Assembly: GCF_037893185.1 (NCBI RefSeq)
Contig: NZ_CP140772.1
Coordinates: forward strand, 992,001-1,056,000
Direction of reading: 5' to 3'
Source of the DNA: Chitinophaga sp. 180180018-3
GTDB taxonomy: Bacteria; Bacteroidota; Bacteroidia; Chitinophagales; Chitinophagaceae
DNA length: 64,000 nt
Positions 18,375 to 27,118 of the stretch are shown here, piece after piece; position 1 is the stretch's first letter; each line of letters opens with the position of its first letter. The notes beneath the pieces were generated by a model. The model had not been told where the DNA came from, searched no databases, and saw only the letters and a program-made list of their open reading frames with translations. The position numbers and the translations under genes were made by a program.

Positions 18375-18950
18375 ATGAAACATCGTATAGTAGTAGCAGT
18401 TACGGGAGCAAGCGGATCGATTTATGCCCGTCAGCTCTTGCAGAAGCTTGAGGCGGCGCAGGATCAGCTGGACACCGTAGCAGTGGTCATGACCGAGAAT
18501 GCCAAAACCGTATGGGAAACAGAATTAAAAGATGAGGGTTATAAGCAAATCCCTTTCCGCTTTTATACGCAACAGGATTTCCACGCGCCTTTTGCGTCGG
18601 GGTCGGGGCGTTTTAATACCATGATCATTTGCCCATGTTCCATGGGTACACTGGGGCGTATCGCCACCGGTATTTCGAACGACCTGATTACACGGGCGGC
18701 CGATGTGGTATTGAAAGAACGGAGAAAGCTGATCTGTGTAGTACGGGAAACGCCGTATAACCTTATTCATATCAAAAATATGGAAGCCGTTACCCTGGCC
18801 GGAGGGATTATTTGTCCGGCTACTCCTTCTTTTTACAGTTTGCCTGCCAATATGGAGGAAGTGGCAGCTACCGTTGTAGATCGCATCATTGACCTGGCAG
18901 GTATTGAACAGCGAACCTTCCGCTGGGGTAGTGATAATACAAAGGAATAG
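18375..18950 (+). CDS. ubiX: Flavin prenyltransferase UbiX
   Basis: The product is 191 aa, the normal UbiX size. Motifs include the N-terminal VVAVTGASGSIYARQLL (FMN binding), IICPCSMGTLGRIATGISND (about 77-96) and the ETPYN segment (about 124). UbiX prenylates FMN to make the prFMN cofactor for UbiD decarboxylases used in quinone synthesis and aromatic metabolism. No ubiD lies in this window. The reading frame is intact. Confidence 0.93.
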   Translation: MKHRIVVAVTGASGSIYARQLLQKLEAAQDQLDTVAVVMTENAKTVWETELKDEGYKQIPFRFYTQQDFHAPFASGSGRFNTMIICPCSMGTLGRIATGISNDLITRAADVVLKERRKLICVVRETPYNLIHIKNMEAVTLAGGIICPATPSFYSLPANMEEVAATVVDRIIDLAGIEQRTFRWGSDNTKE

Positions 18951-18986
18951 CTATCTTAGCCCATTCTTTTATACATAATCATCGTC

Positions 18987-19409
18987 ATGCAAATAGCAAT
19001 TATCAACGGCCCAAACCTGAATCTGCTGGGCAAGCGGGAAACAGGTATCTATGGCAGTGAATCTTTTGAACATTATTTCGGTCAGCTGCAACAGCAGTAT
19101 CCTGATATCACCCTTACCTATTACCAGAGCAATGTAGAAGGGGAACTGGTAAACTATCTGCATGAAACAGGATTTACGGCAGATGGTATACTGCTTAACG
19201 CTGGCGCCTATACGCACACTTCCGTAGCTATTCGCGATGCCATTGCCGGTATCAGGGCTCCGGTGATAGAAATACATATCAGTAATGTATACGCCCGGGA
19301 GGAATTCCGGCATACATCGCTGATAGCACCCAAATGTGTAGGAGGGATATATGGATTGGGACTGAAGGGATACCGGTTGGGGATAGAGCAGTTCAGAATG
19401 AGCTTTTAG
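18987..19409 (+). CDS. aroQ: 3-dehydroquinate dehydratase, type II
   Basis: The product is 140 aa, the size of the dodecameric type II enzyme. It shows NGPNLNLLGKRE at the start (the Tyr/Arg lid follows), ILLNAGAYTHTSVAIRDAI with the active-site Asn and His, and EIHISNVYAREEFRH. It converts 3-dehydroquinate to 3-dehydroshikimate in the shikimate pathway. It lies 36 bp after ubiX in the same direction, and a terminator follows at 19411. Confidence 0.95.
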   Translation: MQIAIINGPNLNLLGKRETGIYGSESFEHYFGQLQQQYPDITLTYYQSNVEGELVNYLHETGFTADGILLNAGAYTHTSVAIRDAIAGIRAPVIEIHISNVYAREEFRHTSLIAPKCVGGIYGLGLKGYRLGIEQFRMSF

Positions 19410-19410
19410 G

Positions 19411-19439
19411 GGGGAATTCTTAATTCCCCTTTGTTATTT
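19411..19439 (+). terminator. Intrinsic terminator after aroQ
   Basis: GGGGAATT (19411-19418) pairs with AATTCCCC (19422-19429) around a 3-nt loop and is followed by the T-rich TTTGTTATTT. Confidence 0.75.
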
Positions 19440-19500
19440 CCTTGAAATTCATTTAATTGCGGGACTCGTTAAAATAACCGTCATCCAGAAAACCACTTCT

Positions 19501-20268
19501 ATGAAAAGAGTCCCCTTTGGCAAATTATTGCCTTTCATGTGCCTGCTGGCAGCTGTTGCATTTTCCAGTTGTAAGAAGAACGACAACGAAACCCCTCCAC
19601 CGGTGTATAACATGACTGAGTTATATAACCAGGCAGTGGATCAGGCGATGCTTGGCGACAGCAGCAAGATTTCCAATGATCTGTGGCCGATTGCCCAAAG
19701 TAATAACAACCTGCAATGGAAAAATATCAATGGACAGGATTATGTACTGATGGCTACATTTATGCGTTATCCGAGTAGCTATCCTGCGGGAGATTCCATT
19801 ACGAATACCTGGGGAGAGTCGTGGCTCTTTATTCCCCAACAGATGAAAAGCAAGATAGGCCCATCTTTCAAACCAGGATCCGATACAATTATGCGTATCT
19901 GTCAGTTGCTGGGTTTGCCGCCGGTTAACCCGAAAACCAATACGCATATTGCCACCATGTGGGTAAAGGCTTCACAGTTGTATCGTCCGGCAGGTAATCC
20001 GGCTATCGATACCAAAACAACGGGACCGGTATTGGTGAGCGGAGTTTCCACCAATTACGCCAACTGGTTTAACAACTATATCATCTTTGCCTATTACAGG
20101 CCGTTAACATCCGCTACCGATGCACATTATCCGTGGACGAGGATGGGATATACCTATGATTGGGCTCCCGGAGCAGACAGGGTGGGGATGAGCGAGTATG
20201 TGTTGCAGCCCAATTCAGGAGCGTGGGTGGAGAAGACAGTGAGAGCTGCAGACTTCTTTAAGAATTAG
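19501..20268 (+). CDS. Hypothetical lipoprotein, 255 aa
   Basis: The signal peptide ends in a lipobox (AFSSCKK, Cys near residue 24), followed by an acidic/Pro-rich spacer (NDNETPPP). The body is aromatic-rich (Trp/Tyr) with no domain that I recognise. Lys at +2 and +3 after Cys is common in Chitinophaga lipoproteins. The gene stands alone between the aroQ terminator and palindrome C. Confidence 0.8.
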   Translation: MKRVPFGKLLPFMCLLAAVAFSSCKKNDNETPPPVYNMTELYNQAVDQAMLGDSSKISNDLWPIAQSNNNLQWKNINGQDYVLMATFMRYPSSYPAGDSITNTWGESWLFIPQQMKSKIGPSFKPGSDTIMRICQLLGLPPVNPKTNTHIATMWVKASQLYRPAGNPAIDTKTTGPVLVSGVSTNYANWFNNYIIFAYYRPLTSATDAHYPWTRMGYTYDWAPGADRVGMSEYVLQPNSGAWVEKTVRAADFFKN

Positions 20269-20278
20269 GAATATAGGA

Positions 20279-20360
20279 AGAAGAATTAAGAATGCCAGCG
20301 GAGATAGTAAACGCGAAGATCAAATTCGCTAATATCTCTGCTGGCATTCTTAATTTCTTT
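20279..20360. repeat. Imperfect inverted repeat (palindrome C)
   Basis: The left arm (about 20279-20307) pairs with the right arm (about 20332-20360) through the shared text AAGAATGCCAGC with few mismatches. The core contains GCGAA-GATCAAA-TTCGC. A 25-bp part of its core is the exact reverse complement of part of palindrome B. It lies between two convergent genes and may terminate both. Confidence 0.8.
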
Positions 20361-20361
20361 C

Positions 20362-21462
20362 TTAAAGATATTTGAAGTTCGTTTTTGGCGTAATATTCAG
20401 CAAAGCATGATAGATCAGTTCTATCGTGTTTTCGATATCATCTTTCTTCACCATTTCCACGGTAGTGTGCATATAGCGAAGGGGGAGGCTGATCAGCGCC
20501 GAAGGGGTACCGTCGTTGCTGTAGGCAAAGGCGTCGGTATCGGTGCCGGTGCTGCGGCTGACAGCGTGCCGTTGGAAGGGGATATCGTTTTTCTTAGCTG
20601 TTTTGATAATGAGGTCCCGGAGGATGTTATGTACGGCCGGGCCATAAGTGATGGAAGGGCCGGCGCCGCATTTTATTTCGCCCTCGATATTTTTGTTGAT
20701 CATCGGGGTACTGGTATCGTGGGTAACATCGGTGATGATCGCCACATCCGGTTTGATGCGTTTAGCAATCATTTCAGCGCCCCGGAGGCCTACTTCTTCC
20801 TGAACGGCATTGACGATGTACAGGCCGAATGGGAGTTGCTGTTTCCTTTCCTTCAGCAGGCGCGCAACTTCAGCGATCATGAAACCGCCAATTCGGTTAT
20901 CGATGGCGCGGCATACGAAGTAATCGTGGCTCAGTTCCTCGAAGCCATCTTCGAAGGTACATACGCAGCCAACGTGGATACCCAGATCTTCTACTTCTTT
21001 GCGGGTGCGGGCGCCACAGTCGAGGAATATATTATCAACTTTCGGCTGGGGCTCTTTGCCATCGCCGCTGCGGAGGCGGGTATGGATAGCGGGCCATCCG
21101 AATACGGCTTTCACGATTCCTTTTTCTGTATGGATATTTACCCGTTTAGACGGAGCGATCTGCTGATCGGAGCCACCATTACGGATAACGTAGATCAGTC
21201 CTTCCGGTGATATATAATTTACAAACCAGGATATTTCATCAGCATGTGCTTCAATCACCACTTTGAACGCTGCTTTGGGATTGATGATACCCACTGTAGA
21301 GCCGTAGGCATCTACATAATGTTCATCAATATACGGAGTAAGATATTTCAGCCAGAGTTTTTGTCCTTCCTTCTCAAAACCAGTAGGAGATGGGTTATTG
21401 AGGTAGTCTTTCAGGAATGCCATTGATTCCTTGCCGAGTAGTGCTTTTGGTTTTTTAGACAT
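20362..21462 (-). CDS. M42 family aminopeptidase (dinuclear metallopeptidase)
   Basis: The product is 366 aa from the Met at 21462. The M42 metal-site motifs are in order: IEAHADEISWFV (His/Asp), RAIDNRIGG (bridging Asp), AVQEEVGLRGAE (Glu-Glu base and ligand), ITDVTHDT (Asp) and LRYMHTTVEMV (final His). These cobalt- or zinc-dependent TET-type peptidases remove N-terminal residues from peptides in the cytoplasm. The length is typical. It converges on the lipoprotein gene, with palindrome C between them. Confidence 0.93.
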   Translation of the reverse strand: MSKKPKALLGKESMAFLKDYLNNPSPTGFEKEGQKLWLKYLTPYIDEHYVDAYGSTVGIINPKAAFKVVIEAHADEISWFVNYISPEGLIYVIRNGGSDQQIAPSKRVNIHTEKGIVKAVFGWPAIHTRLRSGDGKEPQPKVDNIFLDCGARTRKEVEDLGIHVGCVCTFEDGFEELSHDYFVCRAIDNRIGGFMIAEVARLLKERKQQLPFGLYIVNAVQEEVGLRGAEMIAKRIKPDVAIITDVTHDTSTPMINKNIEGEIKCGAGPSITYGPAVHNILRDLIIKTAKKNDIPFQRHAVSRSTGTDTDAFAYSNDGTPSALISLPLRYMHTTVEMVKKDDIENTIELIYHALLNITPKTNFKYL

Positions 21463-21507
21463 AATGATCACAGATTGATCTGATAAAGGTAATAAAAAAT
21501 GTGCCAG

Positions 21508-22344
21508 CTAAAGGCTCATGAGCACATATAGCGCGGCTGAGAGGGCCATGAATCCGTCGAGTACGAAATAAAAGAGGTAATCGGATTTGGTTCGCTGGGC
21601 TTTCCGGGTGATCAGCGCGGTAGCGATCACGGGGATGATCAGGGAAATGAGGGCTGGCCAGCTGATATAAGGTTTCATCAGGAACGCAGCAATGGCGGCC
21701 ACCAGCAGGGACAGGAAATAGAGCCTGTCGAGGTTTTTTGGATCCAGTGCTGTGATCAGGCTGCGAATGCCTTCTTTTCTGTCGGATTCAATGTCGCGGT
21801 AATCGAAGAGGATACAGATAGCGTATATCAGCGCGAAACGATGTATAGTCAGGAGTATGGCCGGAGCGTTGAAAGGCTGACCGGCTACGAGGGCCGGGAG
21901 CGGGGTGGTAACGTAGGTCCATACGAAGGTCAGGAACAGGGTTTTACCGATCGCAATCCTGCTCAGCCAGCGAAAGGCTTTGTGCGGCACTTTGGGGGCG
22001 GAATAGAGAAAGGTCAGGAACGCGCTGCCGCTGAGTACGAACCAATGTTCGCGGAGTTGCCAGAAATACCATAACGACCCAACCACTCCAATGCCGCAAA
22101 GAAACAGCATCAGCGTGCGGTGCCTGTCGCCCCAGCGTATTCTTTCCGACGATGAATAAGATCCCGGGGTAAGATACCAGTGAAAATTATAACTGCAGAT
22201 AGTAGAGAAAAATACAAACAGGTAAAAGCTTTGCTGGTTGTAATGAAGGTGCAGTAACTCGTTGGTTTGCCATATCATTAGCAAAGCACATCCTGTGATG
22301 TAGATGGATGTAAACAGCAGAAAATTAAAAATGCTACGAAGCAT
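21508..22344 (-). CDS. UbiA-like prenyltransferase superfamily membrane protein
   Basis: The product is 278 aa with seven to nine hydrophobic helices. The second Asp-rich motif of UbiA proteins is present (LFDYRDIESDRKEGIRSL, about 189-206). The first motif (NDxxD) is not: the equivalent loop reads SYNFHWYL. This loss suggests an altered or inactive enzyme rather than a standard MenA/UbiA. Such divergent UbiA-like proteins are frequent in Bacteroidota. It lies between the M42 peptidase gene and the carboxylase gene on the same strand. Confidence 0.7.
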   Translation of the reverse strand: MLRSIFNFLLFTSIYITGCALLMIWQTNELLHLHYNQQSFYLFVFFSTICSYNFHWYLTPGSYSSSERIRWGDRHRTLMLFLCGIGVVGSLWYFWQLREHWFVLSGSAFLTFLYSAPKVPHKAFRWLSRIAIGKTLFLTFVWTYVTTPLPALVAGQPFNAPAILLTIHRFALIYAICILFDYRDIESDRKEGIRSLITALDPKNLDRLYFLSLLVAAIAAFLMKPYISWPALISLIIPVIATALITRKAQRTKSDYLFYFVLDGFMALSAALYVLMSL

Positions 22345-22365
22345 GATCGTGTGAGTATGGAGCAG

Positions 22366-22390
22366 CCAGCAGCTAGCAGCTAGCTGCTGG
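22366..22390. repeat. Perfect 11-bp stem-loop between the UbiA-like and carboxylase genes
   Basis: CCAGCAGCTAG pairs with CTAGCTGCTGG around a 3-nt loop. It lies just downstream of the carboxylase stop codon and is probably its transcript end, although no T-run follows. Confidence 0.6.
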
Positions 22391-22397
22391 TAGCTTA

Positions 22398-23936
22398 TTA
22401 CAAAGGTATATTGCCGTGTTTTTTTCTCGGCATATTTACCACTTTATTTTCAAGCATTTTAAATGCTTTAATCAGTTTGATCCGTGTCTGGTCCGGTTGG
22501 ATAACCTCATCGATATAGCCTTTTTCCGCTGCCAGGTATGGATTGGCGAACCGTTCTGTATAATCGGCCACCAGTTCATTCATGCGGGTTTCAGGATCGG
22601 GAGAGGCATCTATTTCTTTTTTGAAGATAATTTCCACGGCTCCTTTAGCGCCCATCACAGCAATTTCAGCCTGGGGGAAGGCGAGGTTGATATCGGCGCC
22701 GATGTGTTTGGAGTTCATTACGCAATAGGCTCCGCCGTATGCTTTCCGGGTGGTGACGGTCAGCTTGGGCACCGTGGCTTCACTGAGCGCATAGAGCAGT
22801 TTAGCGCCGTTAGTGATGATGCCGTTCCATTCCTGGTCGGTGCCGGGCAGGAACCCGGGTACATCTACCAGTACCAGCAGGGGAACATTAAATGCGTCGC
22901 AGAAGCGGGTGAAGCGGGCTCCCTTAACGGAAGCGTGGATATCCAGTACTCCGGCCAGATGTGCCGGCTGGTTAGCCACTACGCCGATGCTGCGGCCGGC
23001 GATGCGGGCGAAGCCAACGATCATATTTTCGGCGAAGTTCTTATGCACTTCGAAGAAGCTATCCGGATCTGTGATCTCGGCGATCACCTCCTTCATATCA
23101 TAGGGCTGGTTCGGGTGCGCAGGTATCATGTTATTCAGCGCTTCCCTTGTTTCATTGCCCGGCTGGTAGGGATATACCGGCGCTGTTTCCTCACAGTTCT
23201 GCGGTATATAGCTTAGCAGCTGCTTGATATACTGGATACATTCAATTTCATTGGCGCAGGCAAAATGGGTAACCCCGCTTTTAGCGGCATGGGTTTGTGC
23301 GCCGCCCAGCTCCTCGGAGGTTACTTCTTCATGTGTGACGGTTTTAACCACGTTAGGTCCGGTTACGAACATATAAGAGGTTTGTTCTACCATCAGGATA
23401 AAGTCGGTAATAGCCGGAGAATACACCGCACCACCGGCACAGGGGCCCATGATGGCAGAAATCTGAGGTATTACGCCGGAGGCCCTGGTATTGCGATAGA
23501 AGATATCGGCATAGCCGCCCAGGCTTACCACCCCTTCCTGTATACGCGCACCGCCACTGTCGTTCAGGCCTATAACCGGAGCGCCGTTCTGCATGGCGAG
23601 GTCCATGATTTTGCAAATCTTGCGTGCATGGGGTTCCGACAGGCTACCGCCGTAGACGGTGAAGTCCTGGGAAAAAACGTAAGTAAGCCGTCCGTTGATA
23701 GTGCCGTAACCGGTCACTACGCCATCGCCGGGAAATTGTTCCTGATCGGAGGTCAGTCCGCGGTTGCGGTTCATGACCAGCATATCCAGTTCCTCAAACG
23801 ATCCTTCATCCATCAATAGTTGCAGGCGTTCCCGGGCAGTGAGCTTTCCTTTTTTATGCTGGGAGGCAATACGTACATCGCCTCCACCCAGCAGGGCTTC
23901 GGCTTGTTTTCCCTTTAATTCGTCTATTTTATCCAT
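22398..23936 (-). CDS. Acyl-CoA carboxylase carboxyltransferase (beta) subunit
   Basis: The product is 512 aa from the ATG at 23936. It has the two crotonase-like halves of a PccB/MccB-type carboxyltransferase: [19 protein letters not shown] and [16 protein letters not shown] (about 117-175) in the first, and [15 protein letters not shown] with [17 protein letters not shown] (about 355-410) in the second. It transfers CO2 from carboxybiotin to an acyl-CoA, most likely propionyl-CoA. The biotin carboxylase subunit is not adjacent. The frame is intact. Confidence 0.92.
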   Translation of the reverse strand: MDKIDELKGKQAEALLGGGDVRIASQHKKGKLTARERLQLLMDEGSFEELDMLVMNRNRGLTSDQEQFPGDGVVTGYGTINGRLTYVFSQDFTVYGGSLSEPHARKICKIMDLAMQNGAPVIGLNDSGGARIQEGVVSLGGYADIFYRNTRASGVIPQISAIMGPCAGGAVYSPAITDFILMVEQTSYMFVTGPNVVKTVTHEEVTSEELGGAQTHAAKSGVTHFACANEIECIQYIKQLLSYIPQNCEETAPVYPYQPGNETREALNNMIPAHPNQPYDMKEVIAEITDPDSFFEVHKNFAENMIVGFARIAGRSIGVVANQPAHLAGVLDIHASVKGARFTRFCDAFNVPLLVLVDVPGFLPGTDQEWNGIITNGAKLLYALSEATVPKLTVTTRKAYGGAYCVMNSKHIGADINLAFPQAEIAVMGAKGAVEIIFKKEIDASPDPETRMNELVADYTERFANPYLAAEKGYIDEVIQPDQTRIKLIKAFKMLENKVVNMPRKKHGNIPL

Positions 23937-23961
23937 ACACATGAAATAAGGTGATAAAGCT

Positions 23962-23997
23962 AAAAATAAAAAGGATTCCTTTAATGAAAAGGAATCC
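23962..23997 (-). terminator. Intrinsic terminator of the lipoprotein gene at 24.0 kb
   Basis: GGATTCCTTT (23973-23982) pairs with AAAGGAATCC (23988-23997). On the minus strand a T-rich run follows (A-run at 23962-23972 on plus). It separates the lipoprotein gene from the downstream carboxylase gene. Confidence 0.8.
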
Positions 23998-24023
23998 GGT
24001 GATATGTAAATGTAAGATATTAA

Positions 24024-24458
24024 TTATTGTCTGTTAAACGGGATCTTGGGTGTGTAAATGGTATCGCTGATGTTACCGGCATTATCTACAATGTAGATCC
24101 CGAAACGAAGGCTGTCTTTAGGAGGTGTAACGGTACCCACTACGAAGTCATTTGATTGCAGCAGCACCCTTACTTCCGCGTTTACATTGGAGCCTTTGTT
24201 AGCGCCGATGCCTGGCATCTTGCGTTTTATGTAAGGGGTATCCTGGCGGCTGTTACGGATAGGCGCGAGATTTACAAGATTTTCAATGTCTCCGTCACCG
24301 TCCTTTACATTCAGGGTGATCATCAGCATATCGGTATTTTTGCCGATGGAATCGGTGGAATAGCTGATAAATGATACCACCGGCTTACTGCCAACACCAT
24401 CTTTCTTACAGGCGTAAAAAAGGATTGCTAACGGGACTAAAAACAGAATTTTCTTCAT
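24024..24458 (-). CDS. Hypothetical lipoprotein, 144 aa
   Basis: A short signal peptide ends in FYACKKDG (Cys near residue 16). The mature part is a small beta-rich domain with the acidic stretch VKDGDGDIENLVNL and the late strand LRFGIYIVDNAGNISDTIY, the pattern of an Ig-like or cadherin-like fold in Bacteroidota lipoproteins. Function unknown. It has its own terminator, so it appears to be monocistronic. Confidence 0.8.
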   Translation of the reverse strand: MKKILFLVPLAILFYACKKDGVGSKPVVSFISYSTDSIGKNTDMLMITLNVKDGDGDIENLVNLAPIRNSRQDTPYIKRKMPGIGANKGSNVNAEVRVLLQSNDFVVGTVTPPKDSLRFGIYIVDNAGNISDTIYTPKIPFNRQ

Positions 24459-24578
24459 AAAACAAACCTACATTAATTTAGGTAATATACAAATAATCGC
24501 TTATCTCTCCCCTGCCATGATAGAAACGTTTTTTTAGGTACAATTGTTACTTACCACGGCTGGTTTTATTCTTCTCCC

Positions 24579-24586
24579 TAACTTTG
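24579..24586 (+). promoter_or_regulatory. -7 box TAACTTTG upstream of the LuxE-like gene
   Basis: TAACTTTG matches TAnnTTTG and lies 23 bp before the start codon. No convincing -33 TTG at the right distance was found. Confidence 0.5.
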
Positions 24587-24609
24587 TGCGGTTTTAAAGA
24601 CAGAGATAC

Positions 24610-25593
24610 ATGACTGCCATTTCACCGGATCATATATTTTCCCTGAAGGAAGGAGAGCTGGAAGCCGCCGCACTGGAGATGTTCAGGTACCAGTACGGGG
24701 CAAATGAACTTTACCGGGCTTATACAGATGCTCTGCGGATAGCGCCTGCATCCGTGAGGGATATAACGCAAATACCCTATCTGCCTATACAATTCTTCAA
24801 ATCGCACCGGGTAGCATGCGGGCAATTTGAGCCCGAACTTGTATTTGAGAGCAGCGGTACTACACAAACAGTGAATAGCCGGCACCTGGTGAGATATTCG
24901 GATATCTATACCCGTAGTTTTATGACGGCCTTCGAGCAGTTTTACGGGCCGGTGAGCGATTACGTGATCCTGGGATTACTTCCCTCTTACCTGGAGCGAC
25001 AACATTCGTCTCTCGTGAGGATGGTGCAGGAAATGACCATTCGCAGCCGGCATCGGGAAAGCGGGTTTTATTTGTATGAACATGATAAGTTATACCAGCA
25101 GTTGCAGGAGCTGGAGAACCGGGGGCAGAAAGTGCTGCTGATAGGGGTTACATTCGGATTGCTCGATTTTGCCGAAAAGTATGAGCTTTCGCTGGAGCAT
25201 ACCATTGTGATGGAAACCGGCGGAATGAAAGGAAGGAGGGAGGAATGGACAAGAGAGGAAGTACATGCTTTCCTGAAGGAGCGGCTGGGCCCTTCCTGTA
25301 TACATGCGGAATATGGAATGACGGAGTTGTTGTCGCAGGCTTATTCGAAGTGCAACGGTTTCTTTGAAACGCCTTCCTGGATGAAAGTGCTGCTGCGCGA
25401 TGAAAACGACCCTTTCCAGATCACAACCGGAAAAGGCGCCGGGGTAATGAATATCATCGATCTGGCCAATATCCATTCGTGTGCCTTCATTGCAACGGAC
25501 GACATAGGCCGTATGCATGCCGATGGTAGTTTTGAAGTACTGGGCCGGCTGGATAATTCTGCACTCAGAGGCTGTAGCCTGATGGTGAGTTAG
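24610..25593 (+). CDS. LuxE-like acyl-protein synthetase / acyltransferase
   Basis: The product is 327 aa with the LuxE pattern: the ANL-type loop FESSGTTQTVNSRHLV (about 78-93), METGGMKGRREEW (about 205) and the late AEYGMTELLSQAYS (about 233). ANL enzymes activate a fatty acid as acyl-AMP; LuxE then moves it to a Cys or a carrier. It lacks the full C-terminal domain of acyl-CoA synthetases, as LuxE does. No luxCD or reductase is adjacent, so the acyl acceptor is unknown. A Ser-Gly-Thr-Thr P-loop is present. Confidence 0.8.
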   Translation: MTAISPDHIFSLKEGELEAAALEMFRYQYGANELYRAYTDALRIAPASVRDITQIPYLPIQFFKSHRVACGQFEPELVFESSGTTQTVNSRHLVRYSDIYTRSFMTAFEQFYGPVSDYVILGLLPSYLERQHSSLVRMVQEMTIRSRHRESGFYLYEHDKLYQQLQELENRGQKVLLIGVTFGLLDFAEKYELSLEHTIVMETGGMKGRREEWTREEVHAFLKERLGPSCIHAEYGMTELLSQAYSKCNGFFETPSWMKVLLRDENDPFQITTGKGAGVMNIIDLANIHSCAFIATDDIGRMHADGSFEVLGRLDNSALRGCSLMVS

Positions 25594-25596
25594 CGA

Positions 25597-26325
25597 TCAG
25601 GCTTCTTCCATGGCTGCTATTTTCAGCAGGGCGGGCAATTTGCCTGGTTCGTGCATGATGGCAGCGAGGGACGACATGTACGGAAAGGAGTGATGGTCCA
25701 TGCCGAATTTATTCAGCAGGTATACATCCAGTTGTTCGGGGGAGGTATGCCCCTGAATATAATCTCCCAGGTAGAAGAGAAATCTTTGTTTTTCCTTTTC
25801 GGAAAGGAGTACCAGGGCCACTTTGTCTTTCAGGCTGTTATGATGGCCGGACCGGAATATTTTAAGGGCTTGTTTGTAGTGGGCCAGGGTGAGCTCGCCG
25901 GCGGCGGCCGGGAGTAGCTGGGTACAGAAATAGTCTACTGCTATATCATCAAAAAAGCCGGCGCCTTCTTCATCGGTGCCAGGTTCGTTGTGCCAGGTAG
26001 CCCACTGGTAGAGCTGTTCGGTGGTGATATGCCCGGTAAGCATCGCTTCCAGCTGATGTATCGTTCCTTCCCGGGTGGGAGTAGTATCAGCGGCATGGGA
26101 AATGGTGGTGACAATTTCCCCGTAGTAATCTTCATTGATATCCCGGGCCACTTTAAACACCAGCCTGCTTACTTCCGTGTGCGTATTTTCTTCCTCCTTA
26201 TGTTGCAACGGGGTAACACTACGTAACTCTTCAATCACTTCCGGCCTCGTTTTAGTACCATGTAGATATGCTTTTAATAATGTTACGAAATAAACAGCCG
26301 TTGTTGGCGACATTTCATTTTTCAT
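25597..26325 (-). CDS. Hypothetical protein with three GHxTxEQL-like repeats
   Basis: The product is 242 aa, helical and cytoplasmic. It has three similar short segments: AYLHGTKTRPEVIEEL (about 19-34), AMLTGHITTEQLYQWA (about 93-108) and DYIQGHTSPEQLDVYL (about 187-202). Each is a helix, a Gly turn, Thr/Ser-x-Glu, then another helix, so the protein may have arisen by triplication of a helical hairpin. I do not recognise the family. It converges on the LuxE-like gene with only a 3-bp gap. Confidence 0.7.
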   Translation of the reverse strand: MKNEMSPTTAVYFVTLLKAYLHGTKTRPEVIEELRSVTPLQHKEEENTHTEVSRLVFKVARDINEDYYGEIVTTISHAADTTPTREGTIHQLEAMLTGHITTEQLYQWATWHNEPGTDEEGAGFFDDIAVDYFCTQLLPAAAGELTLAHYKQALKIFRSGHHNSLKDKVALVLLSEKEKQRFLFYLGDYIQGHTSPEQLDVYLLNKFGMDHHSFPYMSSLAAIMHEPGKLPALLKIAAMEEA

Positions 26326-26474
26326 GGGCCGAAATTGTTACATTTTCATTGGGTACTGGGTCAAAATTAGTATAAAATGACGAATAGTAACCAATAGTCA
26401 ACTACCAATTACCATTCCACATCACCCACTTATCCGCCTTTAACATTTTTTTGGGCTCAAAAGAAAACTAAAAC

Positions 26475-26487
26475 CGGTAATTTACCG
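26475..26487 (+). promoter_or_regulatory. Perfect short palindrome CGGTAA-T-TTACCG upstream of the sigma gene
   Basis: This 13-bp symmetric site lies 53 bp before the start codon of the ECF sigma gene. Its size fits an operator. No known regulator is implied by its sequence. Confidence 0.35.
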
Positions 26488-26540
26488 TATGCTTCCATTG
26501 AGGGGCCTGCCCGAATGGCTATTTAACCAGAAGATGAACC

Positions 26541-27116
26541 ATGGCAACCTGTAATCCAAAAGAATGGGTACGGCTATACGCTGATGATCTGTTCCGATTT
26601 GCCTGCAGCAAAATAGCTGATACCACGCAGGCGCAAGACCTTGTTCAGGATACTTTTCTCAGCGCTTTACAGGCCGCAGACAGCTTCCGGGGAGAGAGCA
26701 GCGAAAAGACCTGGCTGACGGCGATACTTAAAAATAAAATAACAGACCATTACCGGAAAGCAGAGAAAACCATATTTACAATCAGCCTTGAAGAGGCCAG
26801 GAATACCGATAGCGATCCTCTGGAGGTATTTTTTAATGAGAAAGGGCACTGGAAAAAGGAAGCCGGCCCAAAAGCCTGGACAGATGATATCAGCAGTAAG
26901 CAGGAGCGGATGGATTTTCTCAGTATATTACGTGCCTGCATGAATAAACTGACCGGATTAGGGAAAACGGTTTTCCGGCAAAAATACCTCGAAGAAAAAA
27001 AATCTGAACTGATCTGTAAGGAACTGACTATTACTACGTCCAATTACTGGGTAATCGTCCATCGCGCAAAACTGCAGCTGAGGGCCTGCCTGGAAAAAAA
27101 CTGGTTCAGTAATTGA
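26541..27116 (+). CDS. ECF-type sigma-70 factor of the RiPP operon
   Basis: The product is 191 aa. Region 2 has DDLFRFACSKIADTTQAQDL and DTFLSALQAADSFRGES with TWLTAILKNKITDHYRK (about 13-75). Region 4 is at about 125-185 (FRQKYLEEKKSELICKEL and a helix-turn-helix). A 30-residue linker separates them (FFNEKGHWKKEAGP). No region 3 or extra C-terminal domain is present. It lies just upstream of a zinc-finger protein gene and the hvf-like genes, as in gig and bufferin operons. It likely activates these genes under metal or thiol stress. Confidence 0.88.
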   Translation: MATCNPKEWVRLYADDLFRFACSKIADTTQAQDLVQDTFLSALQAADSFRGESSEKTWLTAILKNKITDHYRKAEKTIFTISLEEARNTDSDPLEVFFNEKGHWKKEAGPKAWTDDISSKQERMDFLSILRACMNKLTGLGKTVFRQKYLEEKKSELICKELTITTSNYWVIVHRAKLQLRACLEKNWFSN

Positions 27117-27118
27117 GG

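Noticed and set aside
22416..23216. 266-codon plus-strand frame
   Set aside because: It lies antisense to the acyl-CoA carboxylase beta gene, whose motifs are clear; the product is Phe/His-rich with no domain.
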